Shown here piece after piece: positions 1 to 8,858 of a DNA stretch of 64,000 bases. The translations under genes were made by a program, and so were the position numbers. The notes below the pieces were generated by a model. The model saw only the letters and a program-made list of their open reading frames with translations, ran no database searches and was not told the origin of the DNA. Every line of letters begins with the position of its first letter. Position 1 is the stretch's first letter. This DNA is from Salipaludibacillus daqingensis (GTDB lineage: Bacteria; Bacillota; Bacilli; Bacillales; Salisediminibacteriaceae): the NCBI RefSeq assembly GCF_029891575.1, contig NZ_JARZHF010000013.1, forward strand, positions 25,616 through 89,615, read 5' to 3'.

Positions 1-796
1 TTTTGAACAACAGCTCGTTTTAGATGCTTATGAAAAAGAGAATGTATTAAAAACGCAAGCGGGTGAAGATAAAGTTAAACAAGATTTAAAAAATAAAATA
101 ACGTCCATTACAGAAGAACTAGCAGCCCTTTCAGAAGAAACGTCAGCATCTGTTGAGCAATTAGTTCATACTAGTAATGACGTTAGTGATACGATTATAA
201 ATAGCTCAACAAAAGCAGAACAGACAAAAAATATTGCGTTAGATAGTAGCTCAAGCATGGATAAATTAGCTAGTGGGATGGATAATTTAAAAGATAAATC
301 TTATGTGATGAATGACCTAACTGTGAAGTTAATCGATTCTTCTGAGGAAATAAAAAGGGTTATCGGAATTGTAAAAGGGATTGCAGATCAAACGAATCTA
401 TTAGCCTTGAATTCGGCAATTGAAGCAGCTAGAGCTGGAGAGTATGGGAAAGGTTTTGCAGTTGTTGCTGATGAAGTACGTAAGTTAGCAGATCAGACAA
501 AAAATTCAGTAGAAACAATTGAGTCATTAGTTGAAAAATCATCTTCATATATTTCCAAAGTCAATCACGCCATTGAAGAAGTTAATCAATTGATAGAAGT
601 CGGTTCTGAAGAAACATCAACGACTGCTGATTCTTTTCAACAAATTATAGACTCAATGACTGAAGGAACCAAATTCGTTAATGAAGCTGAAAAAGAATTC
701 AAGTCATTATTAACCGTTATGCAAGAGATAGGTGATGCCTCTACAAGAGTAGCAGAATCAGCGGAAGACCTTAATGAAACAGCGAAGGAAATATAA
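1..796 (+). CDS. hemAT: HemAT-like globin-coupled chemoreceptor, C-terminal part (5' end outside window)
   Basis: The reading frame is open from base 2 and ends with TAA at 796, giving the last 264 residues of a methyl-accepting chemotaxis protein. The first residues ([14 protein letters not shown]) match the last globin helix of B. subtilis HemAT (LEQQLVLEAF), so the missing N-terminus is probably a heme globin that senses oxygen. The rest is the cytoplasmic signalling hairpin, with the conserved tip containing [20 protein letters not shown] and [15 protein letters not shown]. No membrane segment is visible, which fits a soluble receptor that controls CheA. The family assignment as a chemoreceptor is certain; the HemAT subtype rests on the short N-terminal match. 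Confidence 0.88.
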   Translation, partial: FEQQLVLDAYEKENVLKTQAGEDKVKQDLKNKITSITEELAALSEETSASVEQLVHTSNDVSDTIINSSTKAEQTKNIALDSSSSMDKLASGMDNLKDKSYVMNDLTVKLIDSSEEIKRVIGIVKGIADQTNLLALNSAIEAARAGEYGKGFAVVADEVRKLADQTKNSVETIESLVEKSSSYISKVNHAIEEVNQLIEVGSEETSTTADSFQQIIDSMTEGTKFVNEAEKEFKSLLTVMQEIGDASTRVAESAEDLNETAKEI

Positions 797-903
797 AGCA
801 ACGAAAGAAAACGAATAACAGGAATAAGGATAAAGAAGGATGTTGTTTTTAAAGTATGTTTGTTAATCAAAGCTGAAGGCATAGTTTAATAATGCACATT
901 TGC

Positions 904-943
904 CTCTGGAACTTAGGATATTCCTAAGAATCAGAGTTTTTTT
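904..943 (+). terminator. Intrinsic terminator after the chemoreceptor
   Basis: CTCTG and CTTAGG arms pair with CCTAAG and CAGAG around a 5-nt loop, followed by seven T. Confidence 0.85.
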
Positions 944-1089
944 GTTTAATAGAGTCTCAAATCTCTATAGATAAAATACTCTAAGTAAAATAGTTTGGAG
1001 GTCTTATATCGTCCGACTAAGGAAGAGCAGCGTAATTGGAAAAGGTGAAGAAACCACGATACAATTCATCAGAATAGATAAAAGAAAAT

Positions 1090-1124
1090 CGTGTGCTGAT
1101 CTGACCATCAGTGCGCGTTTTTTT
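1090..1124 (+). terminator. Second intrinsic terminator in the gap before the TraB-like gene
   Basis: CGTGTGCTGAT pairs with ATCAGTGCGCG (three G-T wobbles), followed by T7. No gene lies between this hairpin and the one at 904-943, so it may end a short untranslated RNA or a leader. The rest of 797-1280 holds nothing I can name. Confidence 0.6.
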
Positions 1125-1280
1125 ACTTTACAACGTAAAATATATAACTTACCATTAAGTGGGAATAATTGCATAATTAGCAACTTTTCCACATGTTTTT
1201 TCAAAAAACAGGAACTTTTGTCGCATCAAAACCGTATGAAAAGATGGAAATGTACACAGGAACAAAAGGGGATGGAAAAA

Positions 1281-2531
1281 GTGAGAAAAAGTTTAGGAAT
1301 GAAGCAAGGCCTTATTGGAACGCTTGTTTTATTAGCTGCATGTTCCCCATCAGACGACGGAGAAGTCTCGTTTTCTGATGATGGGTTAGAAGATGCGGTT
1401 CAGGAAACAGCAGGAACCGAGGGGGAATTAACCGCAGAAGAGGTAGAAAGCATCGAACATTTAGAAGCAGTTGATGCAGGTATCACGAATATCGAAGGCA
1501 TCGAGTCACTCAACTCGTTGAAAACGATTGACTTTCGTGAGAACGCCATCGAAGATTTCGAACCGTTACTAGCATTAGATCATTTAGAAGAAATCCATGT
1601 AGGAGACGTTTTTTTCACCGAAGATATCGAACAGAACAATGCTATCGAAGAAGTCATGACAAAACTTGAAGACGATGGTGTTGAAATCGATGCTAGAACT
1701 CGATTGGCCTTTCCAGAACACGACGGTGTTTCGAATGGATTGTTTTATGAAGTTACGCATGATGATCAGACCGTTTATTTGTTCGGTTCGATCCATGTCG
1801 GGGACGAAAGCCTTTACCCACTCCGAGACGAAGTAGAATCGGCCTTTGCTGAATCATCAAGCTTGTCCGTTGAAATCGATATAGACGACATTAATGAAAT
1901 GGAAGCAAGTGCCACCATGATGAACATGGGCTCGTTTCATAATGATGATACTTTAAGAAATTATGTTGAAGATGACACGTTTGAAGAGATTTCCGGATAT
2001 TTATCAGAATTCATGATTCCAGCTGAGTATATTGAACAATTTCAGCCTTGGTTCGTTTCCATGTTATTAAACGACTGGGGAAGAGAACAAACAGACTTAA
2101 CAGGTGATGAAGGGATTGATCAATATTTCATCGATGAAGCTAATGAAAGAGATTTAGAAATTATTAGTCTCGAAACACTAGAAAGTCAATTACAAACAAT
2201 CAGTTCAGCACCACTCGACGAACAAACTGACGGCTTACATGCTACTCTTGATGGACTCGAAATCTATGAAGAAGAAATGGAACAAATGCTCAACCTCTGG
2301 AAAAAAGGAGATGTAGACGTCTTTGAACACCTTCGTGATAACGATGACGAACATGGAACGGAAATGATGGACATGAGAGACGAAGAAATGGCCAACCAAA
2401 TCGTCGACTACTTAGAAAGCGGTAGCGGAGAAAGCTACTTTGTCGTCGTCGGTGCCCTCCACCTAGCAGGTGATACAAGCATTCCAGGGCTCCTTGAAGC
2501 CGAAGGATATGACGTTACATTTGTAGAATAA
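1281..2531 (+). CDS. TraB/GumN (Tiki-type) family lipoprotein
   Basis: Predicted exported lipoprotein of about 416 residues. The GTG at 1281 is chosen because AAGGGGATGG lies just upstream and the product then starts with a short basic stretch and a lipobox ending LLAAC. After an acidic linker comes a short leucine-repeat-like stretch (ITNIEGIESLNSLKTIDF and following). A TraB/PrgY/GumN domain follows, marked by LFGSIHVGDESLYPL near its start and VVVGALHLAGDTSIPGLL at the end, the GxxH-type motifs of this putative metalloprotease family. The substrate is unknown. The mature protein is very acidic, as in surface proteins of salt- or alkali-adapted bacilli. It appears to be a single-gene unit with its own terminator. 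Confidence 0.82.
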   Translation: MRKSLGMKQGLIGTLVLLAACSPSDDGEVSFSDDGLEDAVQETAGTEGELTAEEVESIEHLEAVDAGITNIEGIESLNSLKTIDFRENAIEDFEPLLALDHLEEIHVGDVFFTEDIEQNNAIEEVMTKLEDDGVEIDARTRLAFPEHDGVSNGLFYEVTHDDQTVYLFGSIHVGDESLYPLRDEVESAFAESSSLSVEIDIDDINEMEASATMMNMGSFHNDDTLRNYVEDDTFEEISGYLSEFMIPAEYIEQFQPWFVSMLLNDWGREQTDLTGDEGIDQYFIDEANERDLEIISLETLESQLQTISSAPLDEQTDGLHATLDGLEIYEEEMEQMLNLWKKGDVDVFEHLRDNDDEHGTEMMDMRDEEMANQIVDYLESGSGESYFVVVGALHLAGDTSIPGLLEAEGYDVTFVE

Positions 2532-2596
2532 GAAACGAACATACTCCTTTGGTAAAACGCAGGTCAATAAGATCCTACGAACATCAATCATCTTCA

Positions 2597-2640
2597 AAAA
2601 CCTCTGAACCTAGTGAACTCACTTGGTCTCAGAGGTTTTT
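2597..2640 (+). terminator. Intrinsic terminator after the TraB-like gene
   Basis: AACCTCTGA pairs with TCAGAGGTT, followed by a T run. Confidence 0.85.
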
Positions 2641-2728
2641 CTATACTCACGGGAATGACGAGTCATATTTAACTTAGGCTCTTCGTTTTCGATACTAGAC
2701 TTAAATAAAAGATCTGAATGGTGTACTT

Positions 2729-2887
2729 CTATAATAAAAAGGAAAAGGAAACAATCACAACAGAAATATAAAAGCCAATGTCAAACCAAGCTTTGCTACC
2801 AACATTAATAAGATTTATCGCCTTATAGCCGCACCTAGCTATGATAAAGACCCAAGCAATTTGAATGAGTATTTCGGGAATAACCAA
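2729..2887 (-). CDS. Small two-helix membrane protein
   Basis: A 52-codon minus-strand frame begins with TTG at 2887, preceded by AAAAGGAGGG at a good distance, and ends with TAG at 2729. The product begins MVIPEILIQIAWVFIIARCG and ends in a second hydrophobic stretch (IGFYISVVIVSFSFLL), so two membrane segments joined by a short polar loop are likely. I do not recognise a family. It could also be the surviving end of a longer gene, because it lies in a region with other decayed genes. Confidence 0.5.
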   Translation of the reverse strand: MVIPEILIQIAWVFIIARCGYKAINLINVGSKAWFDIGFYISVVIVSFSFLL

Positions 2888-2996
2888 AGCCGACGTCCCT
2901 CCTTTTTGGTTGGCTGATTTTAACTATGTTTATGTTCCCTAACTAATTGCTATGACAGAAAGTTCATGCATAAATGTAACTATATCACTTCCATAA

Positions 2997-3242
2997 ATCA
3001 TCTCTTTAGAAAGGGTTAACAATGGTTTTACTTTTCTGTTTCCTTCGACAGGTACATTTAGCGATGGGGGAACCTTTTCTGTAGGTTTAGTCACAGCAGC
3101 ACGACACGCGACTGGATGGAAGTTAGATATTTTCGGTACAGAAGGAACGTTAGTCATGTCGGAAGATAACAAAGTGCTTGTAGGACAAGGACAAGAACCT
3201 CTTACAGAAGTAGAACTCATGCCAGATCTCAAAGAAGATTAA
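2997..3242 (+). pseudogene. Decayed C-terminal fragment of a Gfo/Idh/MocA oxidoreductase
   Basis: The plus-strand frame reads GTFSDGGTFSVGLVTAARHA and then WKLDIFGTEGTLVMSED before a stop at 3240. This is the pattern of the C-terminal substrate domain of Gfo/Idh/MocA enzymes, where an induced-structure or GTEGT segment is common. There is no start codon, no NAD-binding half, and a stop (TAA at 2994) just upstream in frame. It is therefore read as a remnant. A complete family member lies at 4552, but the two sequences do not look like a recent duplication. Confidence 0.65.
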
Positions 3243-3341
3243 CAAATGAGCAAGGTGGCTGCTAATTACTACAATGCCTTTTATCGCATGTTAACCAATT
3301 CCATAAAGCAATCGTGCTAAACGATTTATTTTATATAAACG

Positions 3342-3377
3342 AACCGCATGGCATTCCTAATGGAAGACCATGCGGTT
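3342..3377. terminator. Inverted repeat, possible terminator
   Basis: AACCGCATGG pairs with CCATGCGGTT across a 16-nt loop. The T tract is short, so termination is uncertain. Confidence 0.4.
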
Positions 3378-3508
3378 TCATGTCCCTAACCCTCCGATAA
3401 GATAACTACTCTTAAAAAATCTGTTTTTTGAAAACGAATTCATTTATAATGAAGAGAAACGCATAAAGAACAAAAATAGATGAACAAGTTGAAAGGTGGT
3501 CTAACATC

Positions 3509-4498
3509 TTGAAAAGCAGAAGCATTAGTATTTTTCTTATTCTTGTGATCTTTTTTTCTACTTTTTCAACAGGACACGCTCATCCGGAGGACAGGCTTCG
3601 CTTGAATAGCGAAGCGGCAATTTTAATGGATGCAACAACAGGTCAAATCTTATTTAATCAAAATGCTTCAAAGCAAATGTATCCAGCAAGCATTACGAAA
3701 ATGATTACTGGATTGATTGCGATCGAACAAGGAGATTTAGCGGAAACGGTTTCCGTTAGTAAAAAAGCTACCGAAGTTATTGGAACGACAGTTTATTTGT
3801 TAGAAGACGAAGAAGTAGAGTTAAAACGTCTAGTAAAAGGTCTTTTAATTAATTCTGGTAATGATGCAGGAACGGCGATTGCCGAACATCTTGCAGGAAG
3901 TGAACGCATGTTTTCTAGCACAATGAATGATTTTGTAAAAAAGATTGGGGTTAGGAATTCAAATTTTACGAATCCACATGGATTATTCGATGAAAATCAT
4001 TATACAACGGCTTATGATATGGCAAAAATCGCGCAATATGCGATGAAAAATGACTTATTCAAAAAAATTGTAGGTACAAGGGAACTAGAATGGAATGGTG
4101 AGGGATGGGAAACAACGCTCTATAATCATCATCGTCTTATAGATAATTTTGAAGGGGTAACTGGGATTAAAAATGGGTACGTATCCAAGTCTGGATTCAC
4201 ATTGGTCACTTCTGCGGAACGAAATGGTGTAGAATTAATTGCTGTAACATTAAATGCCGACTCAGCAGATATAGGGTATGACGATACGATGAGATTATTG
4301 AACCACGGATTTGACAACTATTTAAACTCAAATCAAGCATACTTAAGTCTATTTAGCAATCCGTTCATTTCTCCAATAAAAGGAAATATTCCATCGAATT
4401 CTCATCATGGTTTATCTTTTATTGGTCGAGGGTTTGACCTTGAAAGTAATCGACAAATCATGGTACTTATTGAACAACTCTTATTAGATATTGACTAA
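3509..4498 (+). CDS. Serine-type D-Ala-D-Ala carboxypeptidase (penicillin-binding protein 5 family)
   Basis: Exported enzyme of 329 residues that trims the terminal D-alanine from peptidoglycan stem peptides. The TTG start at 3509 follows AAAGGTGGT. A signal peptide covers about residues 1-24. The active-site motifs are SITK at 61-64 and SGN at 116-118. The third motif, usually KTG, reads KNG at 221-223, in the context GVTGIKNGYVSKSGF. The protein is shorter than DacF/DacA because the usual C-terminal beta domain and amphipathic anchor are missing or replaced by about 60 unrelated residues. It is followed 53 bases later by the oxidoreductase gene, without an obvious terminator. Confidence 0.85.
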   Translation: MKSRSISIFLILVIFFSTFSTGHAHPEDRLRLNSEAAILMDATTGQILFNQNASKQMYPASITKMITGLIAIEQGDLAETVSVSKKATEVIGTTVYLLEDEEVELKRLVKGLLINSGNDAGTAIAEHLAGSERMFSSTMNDFVKKIGVRNSNFTNPHGLFDENHYTTAYDMAKIAQYAMKNDLFKKIVGTRELEWNGEGWETTLYNHHRLIDNFEGVTGIKNGYVSKSGFTLVTSAERNGVELIAVTLNADSADIGYDDTMRLLNHGFDNYLNSNQAYLSLFSNPFISPIKGNIPSNSHHGLSFIGRGFDLESNRQIMVLIEQLLLDID

Positions 4499-4551
4499 CT
4501 ACCATATTAAATTTAGCAATCTATTAAACCACTTTTCAGGAGGAATCAATT

Positions 4552-5637
4552 ATGAAAAAGAAGTTGAACGTAGGTATTATCGGTTGTGGTGGAATTGCAC
4601 TTGGAAAACATTTGCCTAGCTTGACAAAATTAGAAACAGTGAATATCGTTGCTTTTTGCGATACGATACCGGAACGAGCGAAAGAAGCAGCTTCGTCTTT
4701 TGGAACAGAATCTGCAAAAGTATTTGAGGACTACAAAGCTTTATTGAAAGATCGTTCGATTGATGTCGTTCATGTGTGTACACCGAACATCTCTCACAGT
4801 GAAATATCCATTGCTTCCTTAGAAGCTGGAAAACATGTCATGTGTGAAAAGCCAATGGCGAAAACCGCTGAAGAAGGTCGTCAAATGGTGGAAGCAGCAA
4901 AACGCACAGGAAAGAAATTGACGATCGGTTACCAAAATCGGTTCCGTACAGATAGCCAATATTTACATAAAGTTACGTCTAGTGGTGATCTTGGAGAAAT
5001 CTATTATGCCAAAGCACATGCGATAAGGAGACGAGCTGTCCCAACATGGGGAGTGTTCTTAGATGAAGAAAAACAAGGGGGAGGTCCTCTTATCGATATA
5101 GGAACTCATGCCTTAGATTTAACCTTATGGATGATGAATAATTACAAGCCAAAAGTGATTATGGGGTCTACTTTTCATAAGTTAGGAAAAAAAGAAAATG
5201 CTGCAAACGCATGGGGACCATGGGACCCAAATAAGTTTAACGTGGAAGATTCGGCGATGGGTTTTATAAAAATGGAAGATGGAGCAACGATCATGTTAGA
5301 AGCGAGTTGGGCGCTGAACTCCTTGGATGTAGATGAAGCAAAGTGCTCCCTTAGCGGGACAGAAGGTGGAGCGGATATGAAAGATGGTTTACGTCTTAAT
5401 GGAGAGAAGTATAGTGAATTATTTACGAAAAAAATAGAGTTAGGTGCCGAAGGTGTAGCTTTCTATGATGGAGCAGAAGAGAGCGATGCTGATAAAGAAG
5501 CTAGGTTATGGATCGAAGCGATTTTACAAGACAAGGAGCCGGTTGTGAAACCGGAAGAAGCATTAGTAGTTACCGAAATACTAGAAGCAATTTATACTTC
5601 TGCTGAAACAGGAGAACCTGTATTTTTGAACAAATAA
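4552..5637 (+). CDS. Gfo/Idh/MocA family NAD(P)-dependent oxidoreductase
   Basis: Soluble 361-residue dehydrogenase, probably acting on a sugar, inositol or sugar-derived acid. The start at 4552 follows an AGGAGGAAT site. The Rossmann fold begins VGIIGCGGIALG (residues 7-18). The family motif EKP lies at 99-101 (K100 is the usual catalytic lysine), and IDIGTHALDL supplies the conserved Asp and His of the C-terminal domain. The length is normal. Neighbours give no clue to the substrate: a carboxypeptidase upstream and a converging membrane-protein pair downstream. Confidence 0.85.
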   Translation: MKKKLNVGIIGCGGIALGKHLPSLTKLETVNIVAFCDTIPERAKEAASSFGTESAKVFEDYKALLKDRSIDVVHVCTPNISHSEISIASLEAGKHVMCEKPMAKTAEEGRQMVEAAKRTGKKLTIGYQNRFRTDSQYLHKVTSSGDLGEIYYAKAHAIRRRAVPTWGVFLDEEKQGGGPLIDIGTHALDLTLWMMNNYKPKVIMGSTFHKLGKKENAANAWGPWDPNKFNVEDSAMGFIKMEDGATIMLEASWALNSLDVDEAKCSLSGTEGGADMKDGLRLNGEKYSELFTKKIELGAEGVAFYDGAEESDADKEARLWIEAILQDKEPVVKPEEALVVTEILEAIYTSAETGEPVFLNK

Positions 5638-5667
5638 GGTAGGTTTGTCATCTCAGGAGACTTTACT

Positions 5668-5714
5668 AACACGTGATTGCCAGTGCTCTTATGCGCTGAC
5701 GATCACGTGTTTTA
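5668..5714. terminator. Bidirectional terminator between convergent genes
   Basis: AACACGTGAT pairs perfectly with ATCACGTGTT, followed by TTTT on the plus strand. It separates the oxidoreductase from the GDYXXLXY gene, which ends just beyond it. Confidence 0.75.
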
Positions 5715-5718
5715 TTAA

Positions 5719-6165
5719 TTATTCGTTTCTTATTTCTAAATCTTTAGGTCGAATAGAACCCCAAGGTGCAACATCAACTGTCAGTTGGAGATCTCTAGCA
5801 TCCTCTAGTTCTGGACCTAGACCTTGTTCCACATAAAATTGCTCTAGCTGTTCGGTCACAATTCGATTGTCATAGGAGTACCCACGAATAGCCCCGAAGA
5901 ATGGTTCATTTTCAATTTTGTCGATGACAGCAAAACGGTCAGGCCCTTCTTTTATTGTAAAGTAAATAGTGCCTGGCTCAATGGTGTCCGTTGCTGTTAG
6001 GTCGGGATATTGAAGCATGACGTATTCTCCGTAAAAAGGATCGAATGGATCATAAGGTTCCGCACGGAGGACATACGATTCCCCAAACCATGATATGGCA
6101 TAAAAGCTAAGGACAAGGATCGAAACAAAAAGAGTTTGAGCGAATGGAAAAAGAAAATTTTTCAT
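5719..6165 (-). CDS. GDYXXLXY domain protein
   Basis: 148-residue protein with one N-terminal membrane segment (about residues 6-26) and an extracytoplasmic domain. The signature region reads YGEYVMLQYPDL, a variant of the GDYxxLxY motif (GEYVMLQY) that names this family. Its start overlaps the stop of the upstream DUF2157 gene by four bases (ATGA), so the two are translationally coupled. Such proteins usually sit beside DUF2157 or DUF4401 membrane proteins; the function of the pair is unknown. Confidence 0.75.
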   Translation of the reverse strand: MKNFLFPFAQTLFVSILVLSFYAISWFGESYVLRAEPYDPFDPFYGEYVMLQYPDLTATDTIEPGTIYFTIKEGPDRFAVIDKIENEPFFGAIRGYSYDNRIVTEQLEQFYVEQGLGPELEDARDLQLTVDVAPWGSIRPKDLEIRNE

Positions 6166-7331
6166 GTTATCGCACCTTCTTTCTTGCGATTAATCCACCA
6201 ACCAATACCGGAAAGAATAAATAGCAGGAGGGCACCGATTAAGAAAAATAAGGACATGTCCAATCGTTCCCACACATAGATGACATAGATCACAAATTGC
6301 ACAATGATGAAATAGACAAAACCAAGTGTTAGTGATCTTTCTTGTCGTTGTGCCATAATTAAATAAGAAAGTGCTGATAGTTGTGCAACAATTGCGATAC
6401 CAATTGCTGTGTCGTCAACTAATAGCAGACCGACGGTACCAAGAATTGCGATCCATGATATCGTACGAAACTTGATAAAACAAAGTCCGAATATCCCAAT
6501 ACTAACAACGGCTAATAAAATCACTTCTAACCAGCTGAAATCGATAAAAGATAAATTGGCTTCTCCACGTACCCCAAGATAGACGATTAGCTGTATCGCA
6601 CCAATAATTAAGTAGAGTGGACGAAGGATTGGTTCCTTTTGAGGTGCAAGGATTAGAAGGAAAACAAGCGTGAATAATGTCCAGATTGGCCATAATGCAC
6701 TAGTGTAATCAATTAAGCTCCATAACATTAACCCCGAACCAAATAATAAAAGCCAACTGAATACAATTGGCAAAGCTTCTTTACTGAAGTAAAACCACGC
6801 AAGTGTTATAGCGATAAACAATCCCCACTCTACCCAGCTAATCGCTGGAAGGGCAGATGTTAAAACTTGTAATCCGAAAAAGAAGCCAACCAAAGTATAA
6901 GACATGTGTCGCCAATAAAAATAGTGCCCCAAGGCTGCAAGGAACATCGCCCAAGGTAAAACGGAGTTCGATAAGGAAAAGTGGAACGTTTGAGCTGTAA
7001 CAATGATGCTTGCTGCAAACATAGCTAGGCCAATAAGTCTAAACAGGATTGGCCAACCGAATTGTTTTCGTTCGGCAGCGTAACCAAGACCATAAAAGAT
7101 CCACATGAGAAGTAATACGAGAGAAACTTTCAACAAGTCAGGCATGAGTTGCCAATTTGCTGCAATAAAGCTAAAAATAGCAAGTGCCAAGAAAATAAGA
7201 CTGATCATTAACAGCAGAGGTACTTTCTTCTTTTGTGGTTGCTGTTTCTCAAAAGCCAATATTCGCTCAATGGATGCTTGATCAATGAAACCTTCATCTC
7301 GCCACTGATACAACTTTCGCTTCATTTCCAC
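6162..7331 (-). CDS. DUF2157 polytopic membrane protein
   Basis: Integral membrane protein of about 389 residues with a short cytoplasmic N-terminus (KRKLYQWRDEGFIDQASIE, typical of DUF2157) followed by ten or more hydrophobic segments. The start is placed at the GTG at 7331, which has GGAGGTGA at the right spacing; a GTG three codons earlier overlaps that site. The gene is the first of a two-gene unit with the GDYXXLXY protein. Function unknown. Confidence 0.78.
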   Translation of the reverse strand: MEMKRKLYQWRDEGFIDQASIERILAFEKQQPQKKKVPLLLMISLIFLALAIFSFIAANWQLMPDLLKVSLVLLLMWIFYGLGYAAERKQFGWPILFRLIGLAMFAASIIVTAQTFHFSLSNSVLPWAMFLAALGHYFYWRHMSYTLVGFFFGLQVLTSALPAISWVEWGLFIAITLAWFYFSKEALPIVFSWLLLFGSGLMLWSLIDYTSALWPIWTLFTLVFLLILAPQKEPILRPLYLIIGAIQLIVYLGVRGEANLSFIDFSWLEVILLAVVSIGIFGLCFIKFRTISWIAILGTVGLLLVDDTAIGIAIVAQLSALSYLIMAQRQERSLTLGFVYFIIVQFVIYVIYVWERLDMSLFFLIGALLLFILSGIGWWINRKKEGAIT

Positions 7332-7340
7332 GTTCGTCAC

Positions 7341-7644
7341 CTCCGTAATGTGTTGTTATCTTTATTATAACTCTTTTTTAACAGAATAATTTGAATATTA
7401 TTCCTATTTAATAAATGCTTAATAGGAATATATGTTATCGTGGTTGAATTTTTTTAAATTTGGCAACTTCAAAGTTGTTTATTCAATTGGCATTCACTCC
7501 CCTTTTATAATGCACGATAATCTTGTCCTAACTAAACAAGATATTTCTAACCCGTGACAAGTACCGTTCGCAAATTGGAACTCAACGACATATGTTATTT
7601 ATGCGAAGAACTTTTCGCAAAAAGTTATGAAAGGAGGATTCTTC
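7341..7644. other. Gene-free gap with an inverted repeat
   Basis: Between two divergent genes. TTCCTATT and AATAGGAA (about 7400-7430) flank a 12-nt AT-rich spacer. GCGAA and TTCGC (about 7602-7620) form a small hairpin just before the YjcZ ribosome site. No other gene was seen. Confidence 0.4.
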
Positions 7645-7740
7645 ATGTCGTATGCTCATAAACCTGTTAACAACTTTGCATTGATCGTCGTCCTGTTTAT
7701 TTTATTAGTCATCGTAGGAACAGCCTATGTGACTTGGTAA
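7645..7740 (+). CDS. YjcZ-family sporulation peptide
   Basis: A 31-codon gene with an AAAGGAGGA ribosome site. The product starts MSYAHKPVNN and continues FALIVVLFILLVIVGTAYV, which is the hallmark of the YjcZ/YrrI-type small sporulation proteins: a short polar head, then a single hydrophobic helix starting FALIVVLFILL. The family is found in endospore formers and is usually made during sporulation. It has its own terminator. Confidence 0.85.
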   Translation: MSYAHKPVNNFALIVVLFILLVIVGTAYVTW

Positions 7741-7781
7741 ATACAACGGGAATAAAATTTGAAACCTCTTTATGAATGACG

Positions 7782-7809
7782 AGCAAAGGCAATTCTTGCC
7801 TTTGCTTTA
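7782..7809 (+). terminator. Intrinsic terminator after the YjcZ gene
   Basis: GCAAAGGCAA pairs with TTGCCTTTGC around a 3-nt loop, followed by TTT. Confidence 0.8.
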
Positions 7810-7909
7810 TATACATAGATCATAAGTTAATTAGATACATATAAAGCATAAAATTCGGAGGTGATTAGTATACATACGTTGACTAAGATTAAATGAAGGA
7901 GGAGAAGTG

Positions 7910-8617
7910 GTGAAAATAGTAAGTAAACAAGCAGCAATTGCTTTTATAAACGAAAAATTTCCGAATTGTGATGTTGCGTTATTAGCTGGAAGTGCTGCAA
8001 GAGACGAATTAACTAGCCATTCAGATTTGGATGTAGTGATTCTAGATCAAACACAATCATCCAATTTTCGTCAATGTTTCGTTTGGCATGATTGGAAAAT
8101 GGAGACGTTTGTTTATAATCATCCCACATCTCTTTCTTTTGCATTTGATGCAAGTCGATTGGAGGCTATTCCAACGATTCCTCGCATGTGTGCTGAGAGA
8201 ATCGTTTTAAAAGATAATGGATTAGCTTCACAAATAAAAAGTCAAGCGATGGATGCTTTATATAAAGGACCAGTAAAATGGACAAAAGACAATAAAGAAT
8301 CCATGCAATATATGATCTCGGACCTACTAGATGATTTAAGAAGCAATATAAATGTGGAAGAGAAAATATTTGTAGCTTATAAGCTATTTGATTATGTCGC
8401 CGAATTCACACTGAGAGCAAATGGTCATTGGATTGGATATGGAAAGTGGTTGTATCGCTCTTTATTAAATTTTGATGAGCAGTTTGCAAAACAGCATCTT
8501 GACGTTTTTCAGGATTTTATGAAGACTGGAAAAAGTGAGCCTTTATGTACTTTTATAGATAACGTATTAGAACAACATGGTGGAGAATTGTTTGAGGGGT
8601 ATATAGATCGCCTATAA
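7910..8617 (+). CDS. Nucleotidyltransferase-fold protein
   Basis: About 235 residues. Two adjacent GTG codons (7907, 7910) could start it; the second is better spaced from AAGGAGG. Near the N-terminus the sequence LLAGSAARDELTSHSDLDVV gives the GS-x(9-10)-DxD signature of the polymerase-beta-like nucleotidyltransferase fold. The C-terminal half looks alpha-helical, like the substrate-binding part of kanamycin-nucleotidyltransferase relatives. The substrate cannot be read from the sequence. Single gene. Confidence 0.75.
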   Translation: MKIVSKQAAIAFINEKFPNCDVALLAGSAARDELTSHSDLDVVILDQTQSSNFRQCFVWHDWKMETFVYNHPTSLSFAFDASRLEAIPTIPRMCAERIVLKDNGLASQIKSQAMDALYKGPVKWTKDNKESMQYMISDLLDDLRSNINVEEKIFVAYKLFDYVAEFTLRANGHWIGYGKWLYRSLLNFDEQFAKQHLDVFQDFMKTGKSEPLCTFIDNVLEQHGGELFEGYIDRL

Positions 8618-8752
8618 AAAAGTGACTCAACGAGCCCAATTTTGAATGTGAAAATTGTGTCGCTTTTATGAATTCGTCAAGGGTTTTGATTTTTTAGTTA
8701 TTTTTCATGATATATTTTAAGTAACTTAATATTTAATGCAGAGATGATGAGT

Positions 8753-8810
8753 ATCGCATGAACAAGTCTAAGAGATTTCAGACCTTAGTCCTGTTTCATG
8801 CGATTTTTTT
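8753..8810 (+). terminator. Leader terminator upstream of the glycerol-3-phosphate dehydrogenase operon
   Basis: ATCGCATGAA pairs with TTCATGCGAT, enclosing a smaller CTAAG/CTTAG stem, and is followed by seven T. It lies 48 bases before the first gene of the operon, with an AT-rich promoter-like region (TTGATT, TATATT) about 40-70 bases upstream of it. In B. subtilis the glp operons have such a leader terminator that the antiterminator protein GlpP overrides when glycerol-3-phosphate is present. GlpP control here is an inference. Confidence 0.65.
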
Positions 8811-8858
8811 ATTCTCTGAGAAAAAGAGCGTACTAAAACGTAGAGAGGGGATTGGCAA

